NCBI GenBank assembly: GCA_027859175.1
Contig: JAQIBG010000432.1
Location: 1-43,525, forward strand
DNA: 43,525 nucleotides
Source of the DNA: Planctomycetota bacterium
GTDB lineage: Bacteria > Planctomycetota > UBA11346
Reading direction: 5' to 3'
The position numbers and the translations under genes are program-made. Below, one piece after another: positions 8,724 through 19,200 of this stretch. Below the pieces are notes generated by a model that did no database searches, was not told where the DNA came from, and worked only from the letters and a program-made list of their open reading frames with translations. How positions within the stretch are numbered: position 1 is the stretch's first letter; the number at the start of each line of letters is the position of its first letter.

Positions 8724-11700
8724 TATTTCGCCTTTACGTCAACGGTGACCGAGCCACCCAATGTTCGATTCGCATAGCTGCCGTCTGGTGACACATAGAA
8801 CACCACGGCAATCCGTTCGTAGCCAGCCGGCATCTTCGCGGGGGCTTCGTAGGGCGTGGTCACCCCCGGCACAATCTTGGGCTTATGACCACTGCCACCA
8901 ACCCCAGGCTTGCGCTTGCCACCATTGAAGCCGTGCAGATCAACGCGCAGAATCTGCTGCTTGGCAATCGTCTCGGTGCCGAACACCACCTGGAAGTCGA
9001 TCGTATCACCTGGAGCCGCCTCCTTAGGCACCGACACCGAACCCCAGTCGAAGGCCTTGACGGTGCGCTCAGGGCCATCTTTGAAGACCTTGGCAGTCGT
9101 GCTCGCTTCAACTTCTTTCTCAACATCCTCCTCCGGCTCGGGCGGCGTGTAGCGGATCGGCCGTTGCCCGGTAACCGCCAGGTTCTCCAAGGCACCGGCA
9201 TCACGCTGTCCATTAGGAGCGTGACCGGCAAAGTCATGGAGTTGCGGGCCATTAAACTGCCAGGTCATCAACTCGTCGATATCAGTCTGTGCATCCGCCA
9301 GGGTGCCGCGCGCAACGCGCAGGTAGTCAAGCGCACCAGCGAAGCCGTCACCCACCACAAAGTCAGCGGTATTATCAAGCGACACGCTTGCTGCCGGCAT
9401 CTGACCCGAAGCATCACCCGTCACATCCTTGCCATCCACATACACGGTCACGCGGCCCGCAACGCGATCGATTTCGGCCAAGACGTGATGCCACACCCCA
9501 TCATCAACGCGCACCGTCGCCAGTTGCCGCAACTCACTACCACCACCAATCAGACGCACTGCCGGACGACCGCCGTCGATCACCAGTGCGTAACCACTCT
9601 CGGTGCCCAGCTTGCCGGCGAGCACACCGTCTGCCGATACCGTCAGCACGGCCTCAATTAGGAAGTTATTGGTGTCCATCCGTACCGTCTGACGCTTGCT
9701 GCCGTCAACCGTGGTTTTCTCGACCTCCTTGCCCTTCTTCTTCTCAAAGACCATATCCTTGACCAGTTGCTGTTGCGCCAAGCGCAGCACCCGCTTGCCA
9801 TCCAACTGAAGCGCACCGTCAACCCAATCCTCCAAGGGGCCGGCGCGGTAATCGTCGAGGGTATAGCCAGTGGCCACCAAATCGTTGCCAGGAATCGCGC
9901 CACCAAGCATTTGCCGTTGCCCGCCAAACAACTTTTGCATGTACACATCGTAGCCGAGCACGGTCTGCGGATCGGCCGGATGCTTGCGGAAATGCCACTC
10001 GCCAACCTGGCCGCTAAGCGACCAGGGCACGAACACCTGCACGCCGCGGTCAATCGCCGCCGAGGTGTCGGTCAGTCGGAAGTCGCGCTGCTCCGGATCG
10101 CGGGTAATCGGATCGTCGGTCACCCAGCCCATGCTCGAGGTGATATTATTGCCAGCCTCGGCGATCGCTGCCGCGAACTCATCCGGGGTCACATACTTGG
10201 CACCACGCCAGCGGCTGAACACAGCTTGCACACCGTTGCCGACTACGTTGTTGGAATAGGCGATTTCCGGTGCTTCAAGCAGGGTCCAGGAACTAATCGC
10301 CGAGAAGTGCATCCCTTCAAATACGTTGCCGAGTACATGCTGCTGCTCGCCATGGCGGCTCGAATGGCGCTGCCCATTACGAAAACAATACCCAGTATTG
10401 TGGAAGACCTGGTTCAGGCGGTTGCGGATCCCATTGATGAAGGCATCGCCAACAATGCCCTTGTAGGCATCATCACGGCGCTCACTCCAGCCAATGTTGT
10501 TGAACAGGTAGGCCTTGATGCCGTGGTCTTGATAGAAGGCTTCGTTCTTATGGTAGACTTTGCGGTGCGCGACGAATCCAACCGGGTTGGCCGAGATATT
10601 GTTATAGATGTAGGCCGGGCCATTGCCCCAGAACTCGATGCCGCCAAAGTCGGTCCGATAGATCAGGCTGTCGACCACCTTGTTGCTCCTGATTTGAATT
10701 CGAACTAAGGGCGTATCAGCGGCATTGCCACCCATCCAGGCCGCGGAGGGCCGACCACCAACCACGTTGATGCCCTGCCCGCCGGTGGTGTGGATCACAT
10801 TACCGGCGATATCGCACACTTCAGGGCCGCTTAGGTTGATACCATTACCAGAGCCCGAACTATGACTGCGCAGGCCGATGGTTTGAAAGCGATTGCGCAG
10901 GACATTCACCTCAGTGAGGCGCCCCTTGGGATGCGATTCCACACGCCGGTAGCTATAGCCACGTCCAAGGCTGATGCCGGTGGTGTCAATGCGTTCGAAT
11001 TCACTGTCGCGAATCGTGATGCCGCGCACCACATCCTCGGCGCCGGTGATTAGATTGGTGACCGCCCCACCGGTGGTGTCGATCACGCGCAGGTTGTAGA
11101 GCTCAATATCTTGACAGTTACCCAGCAGGCGAATCGCGCTGTTGACATCGCAGGGCTTCGGCGCGTTGTAATCCTCAACATCGGGTGACTTGCGCAGATC
11201 CTGCACATTGGCGCCGGTGAAGGTCAGGCCCCCCACTACGATGTGCTGCTGACCGTGGATATCCAAGATGATCTCGTGCACCGCCGCTTCGAGCACCACG
11301 CTTGCTGGATCGACTCCCTCGGGCAGCCACACCGACAAACGACGCTCGCCTTGGTCAAAGAACCATTCGCCGGGTTCGTCCAGAAAATGCGCCGAGTTCT
11401 CTAAAAAGAACGGCGTGTCCTTACGCGGATGCCGGGCCGGATGCTCCAGACGCACCTGGAAGCTCCCGTCAGCCGGGTTGAATCCCTTCAAAGGCGACGG
11501 GAACGGTCCGTAGATCGAGAACTCACCACTCTTGTTTGGATGGTCTGCCCACACCGTCACACCCTTGAGCGCATCACGATCGGCCCCCTTGAGATCATCG
11601 CTGCGCAGGGAGATCCACGGAAACTTGAACTTGGCTTCATCAATCCGAAACCACTGCGTAAAGTGGTCGTAGGGATGTTCAATCTGCCAGTTGGGCCAGC

Positions 11701-12397
11701 GTGCAAGGTTCATGCGCTGGCGCTCACCAGCCTCATTTAAGCGCCACACAGCACGCGGCACGCCGGCACCAGGCACCGTGACAGCCACAAGTTGGCCCTG
11801 CGCGGCCGCCGGGAAACCGGCCGCTTCTGCGTCGGCAGCGCTCACGGCTTGCCAGCCAGTCAAGGCCACCGAACCAGCAATAGTAGCCGGCCCCGTGCCC
11901 CATTGGGGATCGCTGCATAAGCGAATCGGCTCGCTGGTGGTTCCTGATTCATCGGCAATCAACTGGCCGCGATAAATCACGCCACCCTTGAACACGTAGG
12001 TCTGCACGCCCTCGGTAGCCGCAGCCACACCCGTGGCGGCTGCATCCCAGGGATGATGCTTCCAAGCGGTATCAACGCTGGTGCCGGCTTGGCTGTCGTC
12101 GCCGTGCTCAAAGTCTACATAGCGAAGCGACGGACCTGGCGTGTAGGCATAGGCCTCGGGCACCCACTGAATATCGGTGACCCCCTCGGTAACGATTGCC
12201 TCTGCAGCAAGCGGCGTTGGCCAGCTTGGCAAATCATCAGTGGGCCAGGCTACGGTTTCGGCAGCTCCCAAGCTTGGCACACAACAGCCTGCGGCGATCG
12301 CCAAGGCTATGGCCACAGTAGAGGTGAAGCTGAAGGCCACATCGCTGATACAGCGAGCGCCTTTGCGGCCATGGTGCAATGCGACAGTTGGGAACAT
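8723..12397 (-). CDS. Large secreted right-handed beta-helix protein with LamG-like and C-terminal DWGS domains
   Basis: Start at MFPTV supported by AGGAG-N5-ATG; secretion signal; RYVDFEHGDDSQAGTSVDTAWKHHPWDAA (beta-helix enzyme N-terminus); parallel beta-helix repeats; LamG-like FLIEAVLTVSADGVLAGKLGTESGYALVIDGGRPAV...VWHHVLAEIDRVAGRVTVYVDGKDV. Confidence 0.82.
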   Translation of the reverse strand: MFPTVALHHGRKGARCISDVAFSFTSTVAIALAIAAGCCVPSLGAAETVAWPTDDLPSWPTPLAAEAIVTEGVTDIQWVPEAYAYTPGPSLRYVDFEHGDDSQAGTSVDTAWKHHPWDAAATGVAAATEGVQTYVFKGGVIYRGQLIADESGTTSEPIRLCSDPQWGTGPATIAGSVALTGWQAVSAADAEAAGFPAAAQGQLVAVTVPGAGVPRAVWRLNEAGERQRMNLARWPNWQIEHPYDHFTQWFRIDEAKFKFPWISLRSDDLKGADRDALKGVTVWADHPNKSGEFSIYGPFPSPLKGFNPADGSFQVRLEHPARHPRKDTPFFLENSAHFLDEPGEWFFDQGERRLSVWLPEGVDPASVVLEAAVHEIILDIHGQQHIVVGGLTFTGANVQDLRKSPDVEDYNAPKPCDVNSAIRLLGNCQDIELYNLRVIDTTGGAVTNLITGAEDVVRGITIRDSEFERIDTTGISLGRGYSYRRVESHPKGRLTEVNVLRNRFQTIGLRSHSSGSGNGINLSGPEVCDIAGNVIHTTGGQGINVVGGRPSAAWMGGNAADTPLVRIQIRSNKVVDSLIYRTDFGGIEFWGNGPAYIYNNISANPVGFVAHRKVYHKNEAFYQDHGIKAYLFNNIGWSERRDDAYKGIVGDAFINGIRNRLNQVFHNTGYCFRNGQRHSSRHGEQQHVLGNVFEGMHFSAISSWTLLEAPEIAYSNNVVGNGVQAVFSRWRGAKYVTPDEFAAAIAEAGNNITSSMGWVTDDPITRDPEQRDFRLTDTSAAIDRGVQVFVPWSLSGQVGEWHFRKHPADPQTVLGYDVYMQKLFGGQRQMLGGAIPGNDLVATGYTLDDYRAGPLEDWVDGALQLDGKRVLRLAQQQLVKDMVFEKKKGKEVEKTTVDGSKRQTVRMDTNNFLIEAVLTVSADGVLAGKLGTESGYALVIDGGRPAVRLIGGGSELRQLATVRVDDGVWHHVLAEIDRVAGRVTVYVDGKDVTGDASGQMPAASVSLDNTADFVVGDGFAGALDYLRVARGTLADAQTDIDELMTWQFNGPQLHDFAGHAPNGQRDAGALENLAVTGQRPIRYTPPEPEEDVEKEVEASTTAKVFKDGPERTVKAFDWGSVSVPKEAAPGDTIDFQVVFGTETIAKQQILRVDLHGFNGGKRKPGVGGSGHKPKIVPGVTTPYEAPAKMPAGYERIAVVFYVSPDGSYANRTLGGSVTVDVKAK

Positions 12398-12428
12398 GGG
12401 GTCTCCTGGTCGGGCGTACATGGCTTTG

Positions 12429-12442
12429 TGGCCACGTTGCCA
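12429..12442. promoter_or_regulatory. Candidate LacI-family operator TGGCCACGTTGCCA upstream of the beta-helix gene
   Basis: Pseudo-palindrome TGGC-N6-GCCA with central ACGT, 32 bp upstream of ATG; within an 18-bp identical copy found also at 14111-14128. Confidence 0.55.
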
Positions 12443-12565
12443 GTTATCATTGTATATCGTACTTGGGCGCGCGCTTGGTGTTGACTGGGATATGCACCGT
12501 TCGCGCTGCAGTGCCCATCCGTTCAGACAGACCCGAACGAATGGGTCACGCAAACACGTGGCCGA

Positions 12566-12967
12566 TTACTTGACCACAATCCGGCCGGTGCCGGTGACGC
12601 GCTTGCCGCTCCAACTGCCATCACCGAGATAGGTCACCAAGCTAATCGCGGTGATGCCGTCTTTGGCAGGAATAGTCCAATTGAAGGTATAGGTCTCCTG
12701 GTTTGCGTTGATCGTTTGCTTACCAACCGAACCAGCCACGCCGCCACGGTCACGCCCCTTATACCAATGGGGATCGATTCGGAGAATACCCCCCTTGGCG
12801 CGCTCAGCCTCGCTGAGGGTCACTACAATCTCAACCTGGTCTCCAACAGCAGCCGCTTCTGGGCTGACAATGCTACCCCAGTCGAGGGTCTTGGTGGTGA
12901 CGGCCGCCTGTTCAGCACCGGTCAGTACCACAGTGAAGGCCAAGATGGCCAAGAGTCGAACGAACAT
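12566..12967 (-). CDS. Small secreted protein, DWGS domain family (homologous to C-terminus of the 8723..12397 protein)
   Basis: Start at MFVRLLAILAFTVVLTGA (signal peptide) with GGGAG Shine-Dalgarno; KTLDWGSIVSPEAAAVGDQVEIVVTL aligns with KAFDWGSVSVPKEAAPGDTIDFQVVF. Confidence 0.75.
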   Translation of the reverse strand: MFVRLLAILAFTVVLTGAEQAAVTTKTLDWGSIVSPEAAAVGDQVEIVVTLSEAERAKGGILRIDPHWYKGRDRGGVAGSVGKQTINANQETYTFNWTIPAKDGITAISLVTYLGDGSWSGKRVTGTGRIVVK

Positions 12968-12982
12968 CAAAAACTCCCTTTC

Positions 12983-12998
12983 ATGACGACGTCGCCAT
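12983..12998. promoter_or_regulatory. Candidate LacI-family operator ATGACGACGTCGCCAT upstream of the small DWGS gene
   Basis: Near-perfect 16-bp palindrome with central ACGT; inner 14 bp matches TGGCCACGTTGCCA at 11 of 14 positions; 16 bp upstream of ATG at 12967. Confidence 0.4.
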
Positions 12999-13010
12999 TT
13001 TGTGAGAAAA

Positions 13011-14066
13011 TTAGGGTGAAGCAGGGGCGCAACTGCACCCCCGAAAAAGCTCATAAGGCATAGCAAGCGGCGCCCGAGGCTCAGACGGATCCGCAATCTT
13101 GGCCAGCAACTCGTCAACCGCACGACGCCCCATATTCGCCGCGTCGGTCCAAAAGCGGCTCAGGCCAAGACCGGCAGGGTCTTGCAGGCCCTGATCCACA
13201 AACAGGATCGACAGGTCGTGCGGAACACGCAGGCCCAATGACAGGGCCGCCATCATTGCCACTGTCGCCGAGCCCGCATTATCGGCCAGAATCGCAGTTG
13301 GGCGCGGTTCGGAGTTCAGCCAATCACGACCATGAGCGATGCGATCATCGCCACCTTGTTCATGCGTGTGCGGGCGCATGTCGCGCTCCCACACGAGGCG
13401 CCGCCGCCGAGCCGCTTTCATCACATCCACGTAGCCCTGACGGCGATCACGCACGCTGTAGTGATGCGCACTCGCGAGCGTCGTGTGCGACCACAATGCA
13501 ATCCGACGATGTCCCAAGCCGAGTAAATACTCGGTCGCCCGGCGTGCGCCCTGATAATCATCGGGATGCACACAGTCTTCAGGCCGTTTGTTATTGAGCC
13601 AGATTGTGGGGATACGGAAGCGCGCGATCAATTCAGTTAGGGCCGGCGGTTCGTTGTGGGAATACCCCATCAACAAGCCATCAAGCATCTGCTCTCGCAA
13701 CAGGCCCGGCAGCACCTGCTGATCACCGAGCTGATCATCGCTGAGGCGCGCCACGGCCAAGTGCATGTCATGGAGCGCCAGTTGGTCGTGAATGCCCTGC
13801 AGCAAACCGGTCGCAACCGTACTGGTGCTGCGCCCGCGTGACAAAACCAAACCAACGGTGCCAAAACGGCCCTCGCGCATCGCGCGCGCAGCCTGGTTAG
13901 GACGATAGCCCAATTCGTGCGCTACAGCGCGAATCCGCTCAGCACGCTCCACCGCATCTCTACGCGCGCCCTTGCCCCCCTCGCCATTCAGCACCCGGCA
14001 AGCGGTGCGAATCGACACGCCGGCACGCTGCGCAATCTCGTCGAGGGTGGCCTTGGTGGTGGTCAT
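13011..14066 (-). CDS. LacI family transcriptional regulator (LacI-1)
   Basis: TLDEIAQRAGVSIRTACRVLNGEGGKG HTH, RPNQAARAMREGRFGTVGLVLSR, periplasmic-binding-like effector domain. Confidence 0.93.
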   Translation of the reverse strand: MTTTKATLDEIAQRAGVSIRTACRVLNGEGGKGARRDAVERAERIRAVAHELGYRPNQAARAMREGRFGTVGLVLSRGRSTSTVATGLLQGIHDQLALHDMHLAVARLSDDQLGDQQVLPGLLREQMLDGLLMGYSHNEPPALTELIARFRIPTIWLNNKRPEDCVHPDDYQGARRATEYLLGLGHRRIALWSHTTLASAHHYSVRDRRQGYVDVMKAARRRRLVWERDMRPHTHEQGGDDRIAHGRDWLNSEPRPTAILADNAGSATVAMMAALSLGLRVPHDLSILFVDQGLQDPAGLGLSRFWTDAANMGRRAVDELLAKIADPSEPRAPLAMPYELFRGCSCAPASP

Positions 14067-14110
14067 CGGCCTGTATTTTAGCCGCGATCGCAGCACGGTC
14101 CAGCACTATA

Positions 14111-14124
14111 TGGCCACGTTGCCA
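14111..14124. promoter_or_regulatory. Candidate LacI-family operator TGGCCACGTTGCCA upstream of LacI-1 (autoregulation)
   Basis: Identical (18 bp including flank, 14111-14128) to 12429-12446; 45 bp upstream of LacI-1 start. Confidence 0.55.
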
Positions 14125-14206
14125 GTTAGTGCCAAGAAAGCTCACCCTCCCACGCGCTCCCCGCACCCATTTACCCGCAAGCCGGGTCAGCTTCGTCAAG
14201 TTCAGT

Positions 14207-15184
14207 TCAGCCCGGCTCAACCATCGACACCGGCAAGACCTCGGCCTTCTGGCTCGGACCACCTGCGATCCGGCGCATCAGCATTTCAACGCCACGCTGA
14301 CCGATACCCCGCATCGGCATGGTGACGGTAGGCAGATACGAGGCGCCGAACACATAGGGCCGCTCATTCACCAGCGTAATGATCAGATCGCTGCGCCCGT
14401 GCTGCATAGCCCACAGGCAGAGATCATGGGCTTCATTCTGGCAGTAGCAGAACACGCCATCCACATCGCTGCTCATCAAGCGAGCCCCCTCCGCCTCCCA
14501 CAGCTGCTGCTCGGTCTGCCGCTCCCCTGCCGGAGGAATAAACAAGGCAACGGGCTCACTACCCGCCGCAGCCAGAAAGCCTTCCATACGATCAACCATA
14601 CTATGGTGGCTCGCGGCAAAGCGGGTCACGTAGGCGATGTTGCGGCAGCCCCGATCGCGCAGGTAGTCATAGGCAATACGCCCAGCCATGACATCGTCTG
14701 GATACACCGAGTCGTACTCATGGCGACCGTTGAGAAACACTACTGGATAATGCCGTAAATTCTTGGCCACTTGATGATCAAATCCATCCGGTTGACCGTT
14801 GATCAACACGCCATCGGCATGGGTCTCGCGCATGATGGCTGGCAATTCGCCATCGCTCACCGCAGTGAGATGGCGAGCCAAGAGCTTGCAGTAGAGCAAG
14901 CGCTTGCAGTGCGCGTCAAGGGCATCGTGAATTCCGTCGATCATTTGACCGGAGATCCACAGTTCAGCCAAGTTGGAACCGGCAATCAAAGCCACGGTGT
15001 CAAAGACGCCGCTGCGCATCGCCGTCGGCAGGGCGCTGCCGCGATAACCAAGTTCCTCGGCAGCGGCCAGCACCTTATCCCGCGTCGCGCTGCCGAAGGT
15101 CCCCGCCTTGCCGCGCAACACATTGCTGACCGTCATCGCTGATACGCCCGCCTGTCGCGCCACATCCCGAACTGTTACCGCCAT
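14207..15184 (-). CDS. LacI family transcriptional regulator (LacI-2)
   Basis: MAVTVRDVARQAGVSAMTVSNVLRGKAGTFGSATRDKVLAAAEELGYRGSALPTAMRSG; start supported by AAGGTGG upstream. Confidence 0.93.
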   Translation of the reverse strand: MAVTVRDVARQAGVSAMTVSNVLRGKAGTFGSATRDKVLAAAEELGYRGSALPTAMRSGVFDTVALIAGSNLAELWISGQMIDGIHDALDAHCKRLLYCKLLARHLTAVSDGELPAIMRETHADGVLINGQPDGFDHQVAKNLRHYPVVFLNGRHEYDSVYPDDVMAGRIAYDYLRDRGCRNIAYVTRFAASHHSMVDRMEGFLAAAGSEPVALFIPPAGERQTEQQLWEAEGARLMSSDVDGVFCYCQNEAHDLCLWAMQHGRSDLIITLVNERPYVFGASYLPTVTMPMRGIGQRGVEMLMRRIAGGPSQKAEVLPVSMVEPG

Positions 15185-15228
15185 ACCTGACCACCTTAGG
15201 TCAGTCAAAGACAGAAACAACTACCAGA

Positions 15229-15240
15229 TTTACGCGTAAA
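15229..15240. promoter_or_regulatory. Candidate LacI-2 operator, perfect palindrome TTTACGCGTAAA
   Basis: Perfect 12-bp palindrome with central CG in the divergent LacI-2/pseudopilin intergenic region, 45 bp from LacI-2 start. Confidence 0.55.
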
Positions 15241-15272
15241 GCTTTATGGTTTACTGCACAGCCCAACGTGCC

Positions 15273-15301
15273 TTGCACCTTGTCCCCAGCTACCCTATAA
15301 T
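15273..15301 (+). promoter_or_regulatory. Housekeeping-type promoter for pseudopilin 2
   Basis: TTGCAC (15273-15278) - 17 bp - TATAAT (15296-15301), 27 bp before ATG at 15329. Confidence 0.65.
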
Positions 15302-15328
15302 CGCTACTGATCTCGCGGAGTCGTTACG

Positions 15329-16069
15329 ATGCCTAAGTTACCGAAGAATAAGCAGCGCAGCGGCTTCACCTTGATCGAACTCCTGGTGGTAGTGTCGATT
15401 CTGGCGATTCTGGTGGCCCTGCTGTTACCCGCCATTTCGATGGCCAAGCGCTCGGCCCGCAACCTGCAATGCCAATCCAACCTGCGGCAAATCGGCCTGG
15501 GCCTAGCCGGCTACTCACTCGACAATGACGGCTTCATCGTGCCCGTGGTTCGCGAAGACGGAACCAACGGCGTCACGTGGTACGTTGAGATCATGCCCTA
15601 TGTCGAATCCCAAATGGTTAGCCAACGCAACGACAAGAGCGGCGGCGTCTTCTACGGATGCCCTGAATGGCAGGGCCGCTACGGCAACAACGGGAGCTTT
15701 GCCAACACCAGCTTTGGCTATGGACTCAATGGCTACCCCGGACTTCCCGAGAACAACGCCTCCAGCAATTTCCGCCGCTATAACCCAGCCAACGGCCGCG
15801 GCGAATGGGGCAAAGCCGAACTGTTCCACGAACAGCAAATTACCTTCAATACCAACCGACTCTACGTAGCCGACTCCAACGACTGGCACTGTTACGGATT
15901 GCGCAGCAACGGCGTGGTCAACGAGCGCATTGAAGGTGGCTGGTCAAGCTACATCGGCGAGCGCCACGATAGCCGGATCAATGCCGTGTTCTTTGACGGC
16001 CACGTTGCCTCACCACACCTCGACGCAGCGCAGTTGGCAATCCTCAATCCACAACAAGCGCCGCCCTAA
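15329..16069 (+). CDS. Prepilin-type N-terminal cleavage/methylation domain protein (pseudopilin 2)
   Basis: [48 protein letters not shown]-terminal [15 protein letters not shown]. Confidence 0.92.
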   Translation: MPKLPKNKQRSGFTLIELLVVVSILAILVALLLPAISMAKRSARNLQCQSNLRQIGLGLAGYSLDNDGFIVPVVREDGTNGVTWYVEIMPYVESQMVSQRNDKSGGVFYGCPEWQGRYGNNGSFANTSFGYGLNGYPGLPENNASSNFRRYNPANGRGEWGKAELFHEQQITFNTNRLYVADSNDWHCYGLRSNGVVNERIEGGWSSYIGERHDSRINAVFFDGHVASPHLDAAQLAILNPQQAPP

Positions 16070-16102
16070 ACACTGACCAGTCACCCGCTTGCCAAAGCCT
16101 GC

Positions 16103-16135
16103 CACACGGCGCACGCAACAGCGTGACGCCGTGTG
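16103..16135. terminator. Hairpin downstream of pseudopilin 2
   Basis: CACACGGCG CACGC AACA GCGTG A CGCCGTGTG stem-loop, no clear U-tract. Confidence 0.45.
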
Positions 16136-16261
16136 CGGTCGTGATGGCGACGCGCACAAGCAGCACCAATCAAGACTGGGCACCAAGCAAAGTCAGCCCA
16201 CGATGAACACCAGCCCTCGACAACGTAAAGTCCTGTAAAGCAGTACCGGTTATCAGACAAC

Positions 16262-16274
16262 TTTACGCTTAAAG
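16262..16274. promoter_or_regulatory. Candidate LacI-2 operator TTTACGCTTAAAG upstream of GH2-like gene
   Basis: One mismatch to TTTACGCGTAAAG at 15229-15241; about 22 bp upstream of ATG 16296; additional half-sites CGTAAAG/TGTAAAG at about 16224-16240. Confidence 0.5.
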
Positions 16275-16295
16275 CACGGACTTTCTGGAGACCAC

Positions 16296-19200
16296 ATGCG
16301 CCTCGCCATCACAGCCCTGATTCTTCTCTCGACCTGCCCACTCCACGCCGCAGACCAAATAAGCATTCCCGGAGCCGACTTTGGCCCTGACGCCGCCGAG
16401 CATTGGCGCGGTGACTGGAAGCTGCATCGGCTCAGCAGTGAGGGCGAGTTGAGCTTCGTTGCGATGCAATCAAGCAACACCAAAGGCAACACGGTGCTCT
16501 CGACAAAGATCCCGGTGGATCCAGACTGGCAACGCCTGCGATTTACCATGCGGGTTCGCGTTCACGAACTCACTACTGGCAGCGAGGGGTGGCAGAACTT
16601 CCGCTTCAATCAGCGTTTTACCGACGCCCAAGGCAAGCACATCGGTGGCTATCAAGGCATTGCCCAGGTCAGCGAGGTGGGCGACTGGCAGGAGATCAGC
16701 GCCGAACGCGATGTCCCGCCTGACGCCACCCAATTAGACCTGTCCCCTGGCTTCTACTTTGCGACCGGCCGGGTTGATCTCGACCACGTCGCCATCACCG
16801 TCCTCACCACCCGACCCAAACCAGGCGATGCGGTCAGCAGCGCCACCTTGCAGACGCATTGGGATCAAACCCCTGCGGTCGACCTCAGCGTCCGGCGTGG
16901 CGAAATGGTCCTCAATGATTGTTGGCAGTTTTCACCCGCCGAAAGCGACACGCCCCCAAGTATTGGCTGGGGTCTGATCCGGGTTCCCGGTTCATGGGTC
17001 TCGCAAGGCTGGCCACCGGTACCCGCAACCGAACAGGCTCCAGGCAGCGGCCCGCAGTGGACGGGCCCCCTGAAGGACGTGTCGCGCATGTGGTACCGCC
17101 GCGAGATCACGCCGCCAGCCACCTGGGACGGCCGCCGCTTCGAGCTCGACCTCGAGCTCGTCAGCACCGACGCTCGCGTGTATATCGACGGCGCCCTGTG
17201 CGGTGAAATCCATTGGCCGGGCGGCGTCATCGCCCTCGACACACTCAAACCCGGCGTGGCCAACCGCCTTGACATCTTGGTGGTGGCCGCCGCTGAAGAG
17301 AAGCAGGTCGCCAACTATATGGACGGCAACGATGTCACCATGAGTGACGCCAAACTCGCGGCCAAGGGCATTATCGGCAACGTGATTGTACGCGCGGTGC
17401 CCCAAGGCGAGCGCATTACCAGCGTGTTCGTGCAAACCTCGGTTCAACACGGTCACCTTGACTTGGCCATCGACACCGCCGAAGTCAGCGGACCACGCCG
17501 CTTCGCCGCCCGCATGATCGACGCCACTGGCGCTACCGCCCGCAGCTTCACCGGCACCACCGAGGTCAGCAACAACCAGGCCAGCATCGGCTGGGCCTGG
17601 GACGACGCACACCTCTGGGATATCGACGACCCGCATCAATACCGCCTTGAACTCGACCTCCTCAATACCGACGGCACCGTCGCCGATACCTTCGTGCAGC
17701 GCTTCGGCTTCCGCGAGTTTCACATCAAGGGCAAAGATTTTTACCTCAACAATAAGCGCTTGCGGCTGCGCCCAGTGCTGGGGGGTCTTGGTGGCCCCCT
17801 GGTTCCACAACAGATCGACAACGCGATCGACGCAATTCTCGACCAGGGCTTCACCTTCAAGGAATTCTGGCCCGGCCGTTCGCTCGAACGCGGCTCCAAC
17901 TCACTCGAACAACAACGCGTGTTTGCCGAATCAGCTAGCAGCAAGGGCCTGCTGATCAGCGGTATCGCGCCGCACCTGGCCGACCTCCTGCGCGATAATG
18001 ACTGCTCAGATGCTGACCGCGCACAAGTCCGCGATCGCTTCGCGTACACCCTACGCCTGCTGCGCAATGAACCCTCGGTCGTGATGTGGGCCAATACCGG
18101 CAACTTCTTCCCCTATACCATGGACCAAGACCCACGCCTGATTGGCCGCTCTGACCACGGCGGTTACGGCGCCAAGCCCGGCCAGCGCCACGTCCTCGGC
18201 GCAGAAATGGTCGCCTCCATGGCCGCCACCGACCCAACTCGGCCGGTATTCACGCACCATGGCGGCAGCATCGGCTCCGTCCATACCCTCAATATGTACT
18301 TGTGCCTGATTCCGATTCAGGAACGCATCGAATGGCTCGAGGCCTACTATAACGAAGGCAACATGCCGTTCATGCCGGTAGAATTCGGCACCCCCTTACA
18401 CACCACATGGCACCGTGGCCGCGCTGGGTTCGCGAGTGCTATCACCAGCGAACCCCTGGTGAGTGAGTTTGCCGCGCGCGACCTCGGCCGCACCGCTTAC
18501 GCGATCGAACGCAAGGAATTGCGCGCAACGATTCGCACCAAGTTCTCCAAAGACCAAGTCTACGGCAACATGCACGGCTCAATCAATCAAGAGCCCGCAC
18601 TCCTAGCCCAAATTGCTGAACACAGCGCATTAACTTGGCGCCATTGGCGCACCTGGGGCATCACTGGCGGCATGATCCCCTGGGCCAACGGCCACGGCTG
18701 GCGCACCGCCGATGGCGACAAGCAGATTGAACTGAGGCCCTATGTGGTCGGTCAACGCGGTACCTACACCAGCACGCTCCGGCAGTCGAAGTTGTTCCCC
18801 TTCGGGCTTCCCGGTAAGGAACGGACCATCGCCGGCGACGCCCTGGTTGCCAACAACACCGCCACCCTGGCGTGGATTGCCGGGCGCGATGGCAACGATG
18901 AACGCGACCGCCGTGGGTTCAGCGACCGCAGCCATCACTATTCCGGCGGCGACACCCTCAGCAAACAACTGGTGTTCATCAACGACACCCGCCACAGCCA
19001 AACGGTCAGCTATCAGTGGCGCGTTGAACTGGCCGGTGCCGTCATCGCAACTGGAGAAGATCAACTTGAGATCGGCTCCGCTGACGACCGTCTGGTGGCA
19101 ATTGACGTACCCCTGCCAGTCACCAACGCGCGCAGCGACGGCACCATCAGCCTCACGGCCACCATCGGTAACGCCAAGCACGAGGATCAATTCGCGTTCC

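Noticed and set aside
9767-10708. 313-aa plus-strand ORF, also 7431..8303 and 8885..9661
   Set aside because: Antisense to the beta-helix protein and FAD oxidoreductase; no start context or domain support
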